A stretch of 64,000 bases of DNA from contig NZ_JAMZEA010000005.1 of the NCBI RefSeq assembly GCF_024172125.1, positions 682,001 through 746,000 on the forward strand. Direction: 5' to 3'. Origin of the DNA: Actinomadura rupiterrae (GTDB taxonomy: Bacteria > Actinomycetota > Actinomycetes > Streptosporangiales > Streptosporangiaceae). Every line of letters starts with the position of its first letter. Positions within the stretch are counted from its first letter, which is position 1. Below are positions 42,329 through 51,305 of the stretch, one piece after another. A program made the translations under genes and the position numbers. Under the pieces are notes generated by a model. The model was given only the letters and a program-made list of their open reading frames with translations. It was not told the DNA's origin and did not search any database.

Positions 42329-44029
42329 TCACTTCACCGAGACGGACGCGATGTCGTACCAGCCGCGCCACTCGTCCACGTAGGCGTTCTTCACGTCCTT
42401 GCCGAACAGCGCGACGGTCTTCGGGTGGTACAGCGGGACGACCAGAGCCTGCTTGCCGATCGTCGCGTCCAGCGCACCCCAGGCGGGCGCGGCCTGCGCG
42501 GCGTCGGTGATCGTGTTGATCCGGTCGATCTCCTTGTTCACCGCCGGGTCGTTCAGCTGCGCGAGGTTGAAGTTGCCGCCGCTGGTGATGATCTGCCGGC
42601 CATCGAAGATCGGGATGAGGAACGGCCCGCCGGCGGGCCAGTCGGTGCCCCAGGTCTGGAGGCTGAGCGCGGGCTGCGTGGACGGCTTGCCGGTGACGTT
42701 GCGGTAGTCGTCGTCGCTGAACGGCTTCGGCTTCACGGTGATCCCGGCCTGCTTCAGCGCGTCCTGGACGGCGGGCGCGACCTTCGGGCCGATGCCGTCG
42801 GTGTCGACGTTCGGGTAGGCGAGGTCGACGGTGAGGCCGCTGCCGTATCCGGCCTGAGCGAGCAGCGCCTTGGCCTTGGCCGGGTCGCCGGACTGGCCCG
42901 CGGGGAAGTAGTCGTACGGCTGCTGCCCGAACGCCTTGCCGTCCGGCAGGAACGTGGTCGCCGGGGACGCCAGCTCGCTGCCGCCGATCGCGTTGATCAC
43001 CGACTGCCGGTTGATCGCGTACGCGACGGCCTGCCGGACGCGGACGTCGTTGAACGGCTTCTTGGTGGTGTCGAACGCGAGGTACTTGGTCTCGCCGAAC
43101 ACGCCGCGCGCGACGCGCTTGGCGAGGTTCGGGTCGCCGCCGACGCGGGCGAGCTGCTCGGGTCCGACGGAGGTGTCGGTGGTGATCGCCTTCGCGTCCG
43201 CGCCGGACCCGCTGGACAGCCGCTGGTTGATCACCGTCGCGTCCAGCCCGGCGGTCACCTCGATCCGGTCCGGGCAGGCGAGCCGCTGGCCGTCCACCGC
43301 GCGCGACCAGGACGGGTTCCGGACGAGCACCAGCTTCTTGCCGACCTCGTACTTCGCGACCCTGTACGGGCCGCTGGAGACGGGCGCGTTCTGGTACTTC
43401 ACGCCGGTGTCCTTGGCCTTCGGGACGGGCGCGAACTGGGTGGCGGTCGCGAGGTAGGGGAAGTCGCCGTGCGGCGCGCGGAGCTTGAAGACGATCGTCT
43501 TGTCGTCCGGCGTCTCGATCGACTTGAGGTCGCCGCCCTTGTACGGGCCCTTGTAGCCGGTGCCGTCCACCAGCCAGTCGTGCAGGTAGGGCGCGCCGCC
43601 GGGCAGGTCCGGCGAGAACGAGCGCTCGATGCCGTACTTGACGTCCTTGGACGTGATGGGCGTGCCGTCCTCGAACTTCAGGCCGTCCCGCAGCGTGTAC
43701 TTCCAGGTCTTGGCGTTGTCGCTGGGCGTACCGAGGTCGGTGGCCAGGTCCGGGACGGGCTTGGTGCCGTCCTGGCCGGGGACGCGCTTGCGCGTGGTGA
43801 GCGTCCGGTAGACCAGCGACGGGAGTGCGCCGCCGCCGGAGGTGTAGAGCGTCGCCGGGTCGAACTTGCCGAGCCCGCCCTGGTTCAGCACGGTCAGCGT
43901 GCCGCCCTGGCAGGTCTTCGGGTCGAACGCCGCGCCGCCGCCGGAGCCGGAGCCCCCGCCGCAGCCGGCCACGGCGGACGTGGCCGCCAGCAGCGCGGAT
44001 CCCAGCAGGACGAACGGTCGCAGCCTCAT
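42329..44029 (-). CDS. Oligopeptide/dipeptide ABC transporter substrate-binding lipoprotein
   Basis: 566 residues from the ATG at 44029 (codon 14 of a longer frame that would mask the signal). Lipobox AVAGC with Cys23 and a Gly/Ser linker precede a class II (SBP_bac_5) domain: LVYRTLTTRK, WKYTLRDGLKFEDGTPITSK, FAPVPKAK, and the late 'VRQAVAYAINRQSVI' block. It binds peptides or related nickel-peptide or sugar-peptide ligands outside the cell. First gene of a five-domain operon (binding protein, C, B, fused D-F), all close-packed on the minus strand. Confidence 0.93.
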   Translation of the reverse strand: MRLRPFVLLGSALLAATSAVAGCGGGSGSGGGAAFDPKTCQGGTLTVLNQGGLGKFDPATLYTSGGGALPSLVYRTLTTRKRVPGQDGTKPVPDLATDLGTPSDNAKTWKYTLRDGLKFEDGTPITSKDVKYGIERSFSPDLPGGAPYLHDWLVDGTGYKGPYKGGDLKSIETPDDKTIVFKLRAPHGDFPYLATATQFAPVPKAKDTGVKYQNAPVSSGPYRVAKYEVGKKLVLVRNPSWSRAVDGQRLACPDRIEVTAGLDATVINQRLSSGSGADAKAITTDTSVGPEQLARVGGDPNLAKRVARGVFGETKYLAFDTTKKPFNDVRVRQAVAYAINRQSVINAIGGSELASPATTFLPDGKAFGQQPYDYFPAGQSGDPAKAKALLAQAGYGSGLTVDLAYPNVDTDGIGPKVAPAVQDALKQAGITVKPKPFSDDDYRNVTGKPSTQPALSLQTWGTDWPAGGPFLIPIFDGRQIITSGGNFNLAQLNDPAVNKEIDRINTITDAAQAAPAWGALDATIGKQALVVPLYHPKTVALFGKDVKNAYVDEWRGWYDIASVSVK

Positions 44030-44157
44030 CGGGGGTGCCTCTTTCCGACTTTCCGAGCGTGCGCCCACGGGGGTTCGGGGCGCGCGGCATGACCGTAACC
44101 CCGGTTCCGGCGTTTTGCAACTTTCCCTACCTTTTTAGTTGAGTAGCGGCACGGGAA

Positions 44158-44184
44158 AACCCCTTCCGGATTCCGGAAGGGGTT
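44158..44184 (-). terminator. Rho-independent terminator after gtrA
   Basis: A perfect 12-bp stem (AACCCCTTCCGG, 44158-44169; 44173-44184) with a 3-nt loop is followed on the minus strand by TTTTCCC. It is 45 bp after the GtrA stop and insulates the oligopeptide operon downstream. Confidence 0.85.
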
Positions 44185-44228
44185 CGGAGGGGGTCGGGAA
44201 GGCGTCCAGGCGTCCAGGCGTCCGCGCG

Positions 44229-44702
44229 TCAGGCCGCGGCGGGGGTGAACACCCACTTGCGGTACGACCAGTAGCGGAACCACGAGCCGAGGCCGAGCCC
44301 GGCGAGCAGGCCGAGGTTGTAGGCGATGCCGCCGTGCAGCTGCAGCGAGTAGTAGACGAAGCCCGTGCAGAGCACCTGGATCAGCATGCCGATGCCGTTG
44401 AGCGCGAAAAAGATCACGAACTCGCGGCCGGAGCCGTCGCTGTCGCGGCGGCGGAACGTCCAGTACCGGTTCGCCAGGTAGGACGTCACGGTCGATACCA
44501 GGGTCGGGATGACCACGCTGGTGACCGGCGAGCCGCCGAGCCACGCCCGCAGCAGGTTCGCGCCGCCGATCGTGATCACCGTGCCGACGAACCCCACGAA
44601 GCCGAAACTGAGCAGTTCGCTCAGGAACGGCCGGTAGGGACGCACGGCCAGGGCCACTTTGTTGGGCCTTGACCGCTGCAAGGTGCTCACTTGCCGGAAC
44701 AT
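44229..44702 (-). CDS. GtrA-family membrane protein
   Basis: 157 residues, four helices: LSFGFVGFVGTVITIGGANL, VIPTLVSTVTSYLANRYWTF (with the family's N-R-x-W-T-F), FALNGIGMLIQVLCTGFVYY and LGLLAGLGLGSWFRYWSYRK (with the 'F-x-x-x-r-x-W-V-F' end: RKWVFTP). GtrA proteins are thought to flip polyprenyl-linked sugars for cell-surface glycosylation. The ATG at 44702 is preferred over an upstream TTG at 44732 lacking a ribosome-binding site. It is followed by a terminator, and the MFS gene upstream is separate. Confidence 0.88.
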   Translation of the reverse strand: MFRQVSTLQRSRPNKVALAVRPYRPFLSELLSFGFVGFVGTVITIGGANLLRAWLGGSPVTSVVIPTLVSTVTSYLANRYWTFRRRDSDGSGREFVIFFALNGIGMLIQVLCTGFVYYSLQLHGGIAYNLGLLAGLGLGSWFRYWSYRKWVFTPAAA

Positions 44703-44748
44703 TACCCGACAGGTCCGGATGGATCCCCGCAAGGGTGATCACAGAAGG

Positions 44749-45981
44749 TCAACGATCGGCCGCCCGCGTCACCCCCGCGAGCAGCGCGATCATGCCCGCC
44801 AGCGCCGCCGGGACGGCCAGCGCCCACGGCAGCCCGACCGCCTGCGCGACGAACCCGATCACCGGAGGACCGCCCAGCAGGCCGAGGTAGCCGGTCGCCG
44901 TCACCCGCGCTATCCCGTGCGCCGCCGGAATCCCGGGCAGGTTCCCGGCCGCGCTGAACGTGACCGGCGCCACCGCCGCCACGCCAAGCCCGAACAAGGT
45001 GAAACCGGCTACAGCCGCCCAGGGCACGCCCGCCGCGAGCCCGCCGGCGAGTCCCGCGCACGCCACCAGCGACCCGGCGCGCAGCACCTTCACGGCTCCG
45101 AACCGTCCGACCACGCGGTCTCCGGCGAGGCGTCCGGCGGTCATCGCCACCGCGCACCCCGCGTAGCCGAGCCCGGCGAACCCGGCTCCGGCGCCCAGCG
45201 ACTCCTTCAGGTAGACGGCGCTCCAGTCCGCCATCGCGCCTTCCCCGACAAAGGAGCAGAGCCCGACGATCCCCAGCAGGGCCAGCAGGACCCCGGCTCC
45301 CTTCCCGGACGAGGCCGGAGGAGCCTCCGAACCGTCCTCAGAGGCCGTGACGGGGTCGGAGACGGTCGTGGAGGCGCCTTCGTCCAGCAAGGAATTGGAA
45401 CGGTCCAGGAGGGCGCGTGCGCCCGCCTGGAGGAGCGCGACGAGCAGCAGGCCCAGCACGCTCAGGTGGACGGCCACGGGCACATGCGCGTGCGCGGCCG
45501 CGGACCCGATCACCGCCGCGACCAGCGTCCCGATGCTGTAGACCCCGTGCAGCCCGGACATGATCGGACGTCCGTACCCGCGCTCGACCGCCACGCCCTG
45601 GGCGTTCATCGCCACGTCCATGAGGCCGAGGGACGCGCCGAGCAGCACCAGGGCGCCGACCAGCATCGGCAGGTTCAGCGAGAGACCGAGCGCCACCGGG
45701 GCGAGCGCGGCGGCCGTCCCGGCCACCAGCACGGTCGTCCGGCTGCCCCACCGTGCGACCGTCCGGCCCGCGACCCGCGTGGCCAGCACCACCCCGACCG
45801 GCGAGCCGAGCAGCGCCAGCCCGAGCGTGCCCGCGCCGAGCCCGAGGTGCTCCTTGATCTGCGGGATCCGCGCCACCCACGCCGCCGCGGAGAGCCCGTG
45901 CACCAGGAAGGCCACGGTCACCGCGCGGCGCGCGGAACGCAGGTCGGCGCGGGCTCCGGCGGCGAGTGCGGTCACCCCCAC
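44749..45981 (-). CDS. MFS transporter (Bcr/FucP-like small-substrate type)
   Basis: 410 residues, 12 helices with a long cytoplasmic loop (about 205-235, Ser/Glu-rich) between the halves. N-terminal helix VTVAFLVHGLSAAAWVARIP and motif A-like GRTVARWGSRTTVLVAG are present. 'GLHGVYSIGTLVAAVIGSAA' and 'LGYAGCAVAMTAGRLAGDRV' place it in the YbjJ/FucP-like group of inner-membrane MFS proteins. GTG start. It precedes the GtrA gene by 46 bp on the same strand. Substrate unknown. Confidence 0.88.
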   Translation of the reverse strand: MGVTALAAGARADLRSARRAVTVAFLVHGLSAAAWVARIPQIKEHLGLGAGTLGLALLGSPVGVVLATRVAGRTVARWGSRTTVLVAGTAAALAPVALGLSLNLPMLVGALVLLGASLGLMDVAMNAQGVAVERGYGRPIMSGLHGVYSIGTLVAAVIGSAAAHAHVPVAVHLSVLGLLLVALLQAGARALLDRSNSLLDEGASTTVSDPVTASEDGSEAPPASSGKGAGVLLALLGIVGLCSFVGEGAMADWSAVYLKESLGAGAGFAGLGYAGCAVAMTAGRLAGDRVVGRFGAVKVLRAGSLVACAGLAGGLAAGVPWAAVAGFTLFGLGVAAVAPVTFSAAGNLPGIPAAHGIARVTATGYLGLLGGPPVIGFVAQAVGLPWALAVPAALAGMIALLAGVTRAADR

Positions 45982-46045
45982 ACCCTATGACCAAGATCAC
46001 CCACCATGCCCGCTCTGTCCACTCAGGCCCAGGCCGGCTCGGTGG

Positions 46046-47272
46046 TCAGGCGAGATCGGCCAGGGGCACCTTGGGGTCGGCCAGGCGGGCGCGGTCGGGG
46101 GTGGCGCCGCCGGCGATCAGGGCGCGGAGGTCGTCGGTGACGTCCCAGACGTTGACGTTCATGGCGGCGACCACGCGGCCCGCCTTGAGCCAGAACGCGA
46201 TGAACTCCAGGGCGTCGGTCTCTCCCCGGTAGACGATCTCGTCGTAGTCGCCGGGCGAAGCCAGGCCCGACATCTCCATGCCGAGCTCGTACTGGTCGGT
46301 GAAGAAGTACGGGACCGCGCTGTGCACGGCCTCCTGGCCGAGCATGCCGCGCGCCGCGACCGGTCCGCCGTCCAGGGCGTTCGCCCAGTGCTCCACGCGC
46401 ACGCGCCGTCCCAGGACGGGGTGGTAGAACGCGGCCACGTCCCCGGCGGCGTAGATGTCCGGATCGGACGTGCGGAGGCTCGCGTCGGTCAGGACGCCGT
46501 CGGAGACGTCCAGGCCCGCGTCCTCGGCCAAGCCGGTGTTCGGGCGCGCCCCGATCCCGGCGATGACGACGTCCGCCGGGATCTCCGCCCCGCCGGACGT
46601 GACGACCGCCGACACCTGGCCCGCGCCCCAGAAGCCCGCCACGCTCTGGTCGAAGCGCAGGTCCACGCCGTGCCGCCGGTGCAGGCCCGCGAAGACCTCG
46701 CCCAGCTCGGGGCCGAGGTGGCGGTGCAGCGGGCCCGGCTCGGGCTCGATGATCGTCACGTCGTTGCCGTACTCGCGGGCCGCCGCGGCCGTCTCCAGCC
46801 CGATCCAGCCCGCCCCGGCCACCACCACGCGCCGCCCGCCGGGGGACAGGGCCTCGCGCAGCACCGCGGAGTCGGCCATCGTCCGGAGGTAGTGGATGCC
46901 CTGGAGCTTCCCGCCCGGCACCTCCAGCCGGCGCGGGGACGCGCCCGTGGCCAGCAGCAGCCGGTCGTAAGGCAGCCGCTCCCCCGTCGACAGTACGACC
47001 TGGTGCTCCACGCGATCGATGGACGTCGCGGACGTCCCCACCCGCAGCTCCACCTGGTTCGCCTCGTACCACTCCGCCGGGTGGACGTGCGCCGACTCCC
47101 GCTCGTCCTTCCCCAGCAGGAAGCCCTTGGACAGCGGCGGGCGCTCGTAGGGACGCTCGATCTCCTCCCCCACCAGGACGATCCGGCCGTCGAAGCCCTC
47201 GTTCCGCAACGTCTCCGCTGCCTTGGCGCCGGCCAGGCTCGCTCCGACTATGACGAACGTCTGCTGGGGCAT
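46046..47272 (-). CDS. Ferredoxin/rubredoxin-type NAD(P)/FAD reductase
   Basis: 408 residues from the ATG at 47272 (AAGGAGA six bases upstream). FAD-binding GASLAGAKAAETLR at 9-22, the second dinucleotide motif VVVAGAGWIGLETAAAARE at about 145-163, the FAD motif YAAGDVA near 285, and a C-terminal reductase dimer domain (ALEFIAFWLKAGRVVAAMNV). This is the class that reduces ferredoxins for cytochrome P450 or dioxygenase systems. It lies 49 bp behind dgt on the same strand, a placement I recall from other actinomycetes where dnaG follows next. Confidence 0.9.
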   Translation of the reverse strand: MPQQTFVIVGASLAGAKAAETLRNEGFDGRIVLVGEEIERPYERPPLSKGFLLGKDERESAHVHPAEWYEANQVELRVGTSATSIDRVEHQVVLSTGERLPYDRLLLATGASPRRLEVPGGKLQGIHYLRTMADSAVLREALSPGGRRVVVAGAGWIGLETAAAAREYGNDVTIIEPEPGPLHRHLGPELGEVFAGLHRRHGVDLRFDQSVAGFWGAGQVSAVVTSGGAEIPADVVIAGIGARPNTGLAEDAGLDVSDGVLTDASLRTSDPDIYAAGDVAAFYHPVLGRRVRVEHWANALDGGPVAARGMLGQEAVHSAVPYFFTDQYELGMEMSGLASPGDYDEIVYRGETDALEFIAFWLKAGRVVAAMNVNVWDVTDDLRALIAGGATPDRARLADPKVPLADLA

Positions 47273-47321
47273 GGCGGGTCTCCTTAGCGTGGGCTCCCGG
47301 ACACGGGCCGTTCTTAACTCA

Positions 47322-48584
47322 CTACGCCGACTCCCCAGGGGAGACAAGGGCGCGGTGCCGCGCCACGGCGGAGGTGTCGGTGAGGGACGCGATCTGGTCG
47401 ACGACGGCGCGCAGCCGCCCGGCGTCGTCCGGCGCGGCCTCGAACGCCTCGCGGAAGATCGGGTCCAGCGTGCCGGGCGCGCCGGCCGACATCCGGTCGG
47501 CCAGGTCGAGGATCAGCTCGCGCTGGCGGGCCCGCTCGGTCTCGTGGCTGATCCACACGTGGTGCGCCGTGATGCCCTTGAGGACGGCGTTCTCCAGCCG
47601 CTGCTCGCGCGGGACGATCAGGTCGGCCGCGTACCGGGTGAGCGGACGGTCCCCATAGGCGGCGCGCGTCGCCTGCTCGGCCGCCACGCAGAACCGTCCG
47701 ATGAGGGAACTGGTGAGGTTCTTCAACGCGGCGAGGGTGCGCATCGAGCCGTCGTAGCGGTCCGGCCAGTACGGCTCGGCGAGCAGGTCCGTGAAGCGCT
47801 CCTCCAGCTCGGCGACGTCCGCGGCGACCTGGGAGCCCGCGCAGTACAGCTTGGCGGCCGTCTCGCACACCAGCCGCCGCTCGGCGGGGTCGGCGAGCCG
47901 GGCGAAGTCGATGTGCCCGGCGACCAGCGCGTCCTCCAGGTCGTGGACGGAGTAGGCGACGTCGTCGCTCCAGTCCATGACCTGGGCCTCGAAGCACGCG
48001 CGGCCCTCGGGGGCGCCCTCGCGCACCCAGCGCGCGTAGCCCAGGTCGTCCGCGTAGATGCCGAACTTCCCGTCCACGGCGTCCGACTGTGGCCACGGGT
48101 ACTTCATCGCCGCGTCGAGCGCCGCGCGGGTCAGGTTGAGGCCGACACTGCTCCCGTCTTCGGCGAACGACTTCGGTTCCAGCCTGGTCAGGACGCGGAG
48201 GCTCTGCGCGTTGCCCTCGAAACCGCCGCAGTCGGCCGCCACGGCGTCCAGGGCGGCCTCGCCGTTGTGGCCGAACGGCGGGTGGCCGATGTCGTGCGAC
48301 AGGCACGCGGTCTCGACCAGGTCGGGATCGCAGCCCAGGGACTTGCCCAGCTCCCGCCCGACCTGGGCGCACTCCAGCGAGTGGGTCAGCCGGGTGCGCA
48401 GGATCTGCACGTTCCCGGACGGTTCGGGCGCGCCCGGCGAGGCGACCTGGGTCTTGGCGGCCAGCCGGCGGAGCGCGGCGCTGTGCAGCACCCGCGCGCG
48501 GTCGCGCTCGAAAGCGGTTCGGTCGCGGCGCTTGGGCGGTTCGGGGGCCCGCCGCGCGCGGTCACGGTCGGTGTATACGCTCAT
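47322..48584 (-). CDS. dgt: dGTP triphosphohydrolase (dGTPase)
   Basis: 420 residues. The HD-domain site is complete: [18 protein letters not shown] (His), [17 protein letters not shown] (His-Asp, His) and the later Asp in [20 protein letters not shown]. Length and blocks match actinobacterial dgt, which hydrolyses dGTP to deoxyguanosine and triphosphate and helps balance dNTPs. The ATG follows GGGAGG by only 2 bp; no other start fits. In many actinomycetes dgt is next to dnaG. Here dnaG is 16.7 kb downstream. Confidence 0.93.
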   Translation of the reverse strand: MSVYTDRDRARRAPEPPKRRDRTAFERDRARVLHSAALRRLAAKTQVASPGAPEPSGNVQILRTRLTHSLECAQVGRELGKSLGCDPDLVETACLSHDIGHPPFGHNGEAALDAVAADCGGFEGNAQSLRVLTRLEPKSFAEDGSSVGLNLTRAALDAAMKYPWPQSDAVDGKFGIYADDLGYARWVREGAPEGRACFEAQVMDWSDDVAYSVHDLEDALVAGHIDFARLADPAERRLVCETAAKLYCAGSQVAADVAELEERFTDLLAEPYWPDRYDGSMRTLAALKNLTSSLIGRFCVAAEQATRAAYGDRPLTRYAADLIVPREQRLENAVLKGITAHHVWISHETERARQRELILDLADRMSAGAPGTLDPIFREAFEAAPDDAGRLRAVVDQIASLTDTSAVARHRALVSPGESA

Positions 48585-48731
48585 CTCCTCCCAGCGTACG
48601 CACCCGACCCGGATTCCCGCCGAATCCCCCGTCCCTCCGCGATCTCCCGCCCCCGTCCACCCCCCGATCCCCTTCACCTCCCGATCATCAAGGCCAGGGA
48701 ACATGACCACCAGGCAGCCAGGGTCCGGCCG

Positions 48732-50405
48732 ATGACCACCACGCTGCGCGCCGTCCTCGCGCTCACCCTCCTCGCCGGCTTCTACCTCCTCGTCGGGCTC
48801 GTCATCGCGGTCGCCGTGACCGCCGACGCGCTCTTCCTCATGCACCCCTCGCACCTCGCCGCGCTCAAGGTGGTGATCGTGCTGACCGTGGCGGCGCTCG
48901 CCCTGCTGCGCGCGCTGTTCATGGTCGGCCGCGGCAAGGACGGCGCGGACCAGTACGGACGGGCCGTCACCCCCGAGCAGGAGCCGGAGCTGTGGCGCGA
49001 GGTCACCGCGCTGGCCGGCGCCGTCGGCACCGCGCCGCCGGACGAGATTCGGATCGTCCCGGACGTGAACGCCGCCGTCATGGAGGAGACGTCCTGGCTC
49101 GGCCTGCGCGCCAAGCGCCGCCGGATGTTCGTCGGGCTGCCGCTGCTGAGCCTGCTCACCCGGTCCGAGCTGGCGTCGGTCCTCGGGCACGAGCTGGGCC
49201 ACTACAGCGGCTCGCACACCCGGCTCGGCCAGCCGACCTACCGGGGTCGGGTCGCGCTGATCAGGGCGATCGGCGGGCTCGGCAACCATCCGGTCATCCA
49301 GCGGCTGTTCGTCTGGTACGCCAAGCTGTACTTCCGGATCTCCGAGGCGGTGTCGCGGCGGCAGGAGCTGGAGGCGGACGAGTTCGCCGTCCGGATCGCC
49401 GGGCGCCGCGCCGCGTCCGAGGCGCTCACCAAGGTGCACATCGCGGGCGCGGCCTGGAAGGCGTACGGGTCGGAGTACCTGCCGATGATCGGCGCGGCGA
49501 AGGCCCGGCCGACCGAGCTGTACGGCGGGCTGCGGCGCCTGCTGGACGGCCAGCGCGACCGGTTCCTCAACGAGGCGAACAGCGCCGAGACCTCCCCGTA
49601 CGACTCGCACCCGAGCCTGCCGGAGCGGCTCGCCGCGATCTCCCGGCTGGCCGAGAGCCCCGTCCGGGTGGACGACCGGTCCGCGTGGACGGTGCTGCGC
49701 GACCCCGCCGGGGCCGAGCGGGCGATCGAGGCCGAGCTCTGGTCGGACGAGGCGCGCGCGCTGCCCGCCGTCCCGTGGGAGGAGCTGACCGCCCGCGCGC
49801 TCTACAACGCGGGCAACGCCGAGGCCGTCAGCGACCTGCTGGTGGCGGCGCAGCGGATCAACGGCGCGGCCGAGCCGACCCTCGGCGGGGCGTTCGCCGC
49901 CCTCGCCGCCGGGCGGATCCCCGAGCTGGCCGCGGGGCTGCGCGAGCTGGGCTGGCAGGGCAGCGGCGACGACCGCGCCCTGGTCGAGAACGTGCTGGTC
50001 CGCGCGGTGCAGGGGGTCCTCGTCGAGACCCGCAAGGCGCGCTGGATCCTGTCCTGGGAGGGTCCGGCCACGCTCCGGGACGCCTCGGGCGCCGAGGTGG
50101 ACGTCAAGGACCTCGCCGCCCGCGTCGTCGCGGACCCGGCCGCGTCCGGGGAGCTGCGCGCCCTGCTGGAGCGCTACGGCGTCCCGGCGGAGCACCACCC
50201 GGCCTTCCTGGCCGCGCGGCAGCCCCCCGCGCAGGCCGCGCAGATAGCGCCGCCCTCTCCGCAGCCACCGCCGCCCCACCCGCAGGCGCCGCCCCACCCG
50301 CAGGCGCCGCCGCCCCACCCGCAGGCGCCGCCGCCCCACCCGCAGGCGCCGCCGCCCCACCCGCAGGCGCCGCCGCCCCACCCGGAGGCGCCCGCGCCGC
50401 GGTAG
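48732..50405 (+). CDS. M48-family membrane metalloprotease with Pro/His repeat tail
   Basis: 557 residues. Two N-terminal helices ([39 protein letters not shown]) anchor it. The protease domain (about 75-330) has zinc motif [12 protein letters not shown] and the third ligand in [11 protein letters not shown], with [18 protein letters not shown] and [12 protein letters not shown] later. The C-terminal part (350-510) is alpha-helical and unlike HtpX. The last 50 residues are a PPPHPQA repeat (21-bp tandem unit, 50268-50390), six copies. It probably degrades damaged membrane proteins. Stands alone. Confidence 0.88.
   Translation: MTTTLRAVLALTLLAGFYLLVGLVIAVAVTADALFLMHPSHLAALKVVIVLTVAALALLRALFMVGRGKDGADQYGRAVTPEQEPELWREVTALAGAVGTAPPDEIRIVPDVNAAVMEETSWLGLRAKRRRMFVGLPLLSLLTRSELASVLGHELGHYSGSHTRLGQPTYRGRVALIRAIGGLGNHPVIQRLFVWYAKLYFRISEAVSRRQELEADEFAVRIAGRRAASEALTKVHIAGAAWKAYGSEYLPMIGAAKARPTELYGGLRRLLDGQRDRFLNEANSAETSPYDSHPSLPERLAAISRLAESPVRVDDRSAWTVLRDPAGAERAIEAELWSDEARALPAVPWEELTARALYNAGNAEAVSDLLVAAQRINGAAEPTLGGAFAALAAGRIPELAAGLRELGWQGSGDDRALVENVLVRAVQGVLVETRKARWILSWEGPATLRDASGAEVDVKDLAARVVADPAASGELRALLERYGVPAEHHPAFLAARQPPAQAAQIAPPSPQPPPPHPQAPPHPQAPPPHPQAPPPHPQAPPPHPQAPPPHPEAPAPR
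50268..50390. repeat. 21-bp tandem repeat in the M48 protease gene
   Basis: CCGCCGCCCCACCCGCAGGCG starts at 50268, then an 18-bp short copy at 50289, then full copies at 50307, 50328 and 50349 and a final variant at 50370. It encodes PPPHPQA repeats and is in frame throughout. Confidence 0.95.
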
Positions 50406-50409
50406 GAGG

Positions 50410-51192
50410 TCAGCGGCTCGGCGGGGTGCTCGGCGTGCCGGTGTTGTCCGGGACGACGCCCTTGATCGTCTCCTCCGGCGTGTGCACGCTCTTGCCGAAC
50501 AGCACGTAGGACAGGTACCCGCCGGTCTCGCGGACGATGTAGTGGAACTGGGTGTCGCGGGTCTGCACGCTCGGGCCGCTGCGGGTCGGCGAGCCGGCGG
50601 GGTCGATGCCGTTGTCCGACGCCATCCGCTTGGCCCGCAGCTCGTGCCACGGGTCGGTGACGATCACGCCGGAGCGCAGCCCGAGCCGCTTGAACTCGGC
50701 CCCGACGGCCTTGAGGCTCTGCAGCGTGTCCCGGCCGACCGGGACGGAGATCACCTTGTCGGCCGGCAGGCCGCCCTGCCGGATCAGCCAGCGGCGGCCG
50801 GAGTCGCCTTCGGTGAAGTTGTCGCCGGGGGCCTTGCCGCCGACCGTGACGATGCGCGGCGCGACCCCGTGCTGGTAGAGGTCCAGCGCGTGCTGGAGCC
50901 GCCACTTCAGGGTCGCCTGCGGGACGCCGTTGTACTGCGCCGCGCCGAGCACGATGATCGCGTCCGAGCGGGGCCGCTCGTCCTGGCGCGCCTGGTACCA
51001 GACCCGCAGGCCGACGGTGAGCGGGGTCGCGACGATGATGCCGAGCAGCGCGCCGATCACGCCGACGGTGACGACGAACCAGCGCGGCCGGGGTCTGCGG
51101 CGTTTGCGGCCGCGCTTGCGCCCGGTCCCCTCGGCGGGGGTCCGGTCCTCGAACTCGGGCTCGTTCTCCGGCACGTCCAGTTCCATCGTCAT
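50410..51192 (-). CDS. YdcF/SanA-type DUF218 membrane protein
   Basis: 260 residues from the ATG at 51192 (a GTG at 51204 is the alternative). An acidic then Arg/Lys-rich N-terminus precedes one helix ([20 protein letters not shown]). The DUF218 domain follows: [41 protein letters not shown] and [17 protein letters not shown]. coli SanA/YdcF members affect envelope permeability, and the domain may bind a nucleotide-like ligand. Tail-to-tail with the M48 gene, 4 bp apart. Molecular role unknown. Confidence 0.88.
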   Translation of the reverse strand: MTMELDVPENEPEFEDRTPAEGTGRKRGRKRRRPRPRWFVVTVGVIGALLGIIVATPLTVGLRVWYQARQDERPRSDAIIVLGAAQYNGVPQATLKWRLQHALDLYQHGVAPRIVTVGGKAPGDNFTEGDSGRRWLIRQGGLPADKVISVPVGRDTLQSLKAVGAEFKRLGLRSGVIVTDPWHELRAKRMASDNGIDPAGSPTRSGPSVQTRDTQFHYIVRETGGYLSYVLFGKSVHTPEETIKGVVPDNTGTPSTPPSR

Positions 51193-51237
51193 CGCACCTG
51201 ACACGCTAGTTAGACGACGGCGGACACGCGAACGGTT

Positions 51238-51277
51238 CGCCCGGCCCGTCCGGTAAGAAAACCGGACGGACCGGGCG
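51238..51277 (-). terminator. Strong hairpin after ppdK
   Basis: A 17-position stem with one C-A mismatch joins 51238-51254 and 51261-51277 (CCGTCCGGT with ACCGGACGG at its tip), loop AAGAAA. It lies 28 bp after the ppdK stop on the minus strand. Confidence 0.8.
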
Positions 51278-51305
51278 CATGATCACCGCCTGCCGCTGCG
51301 CGCGG

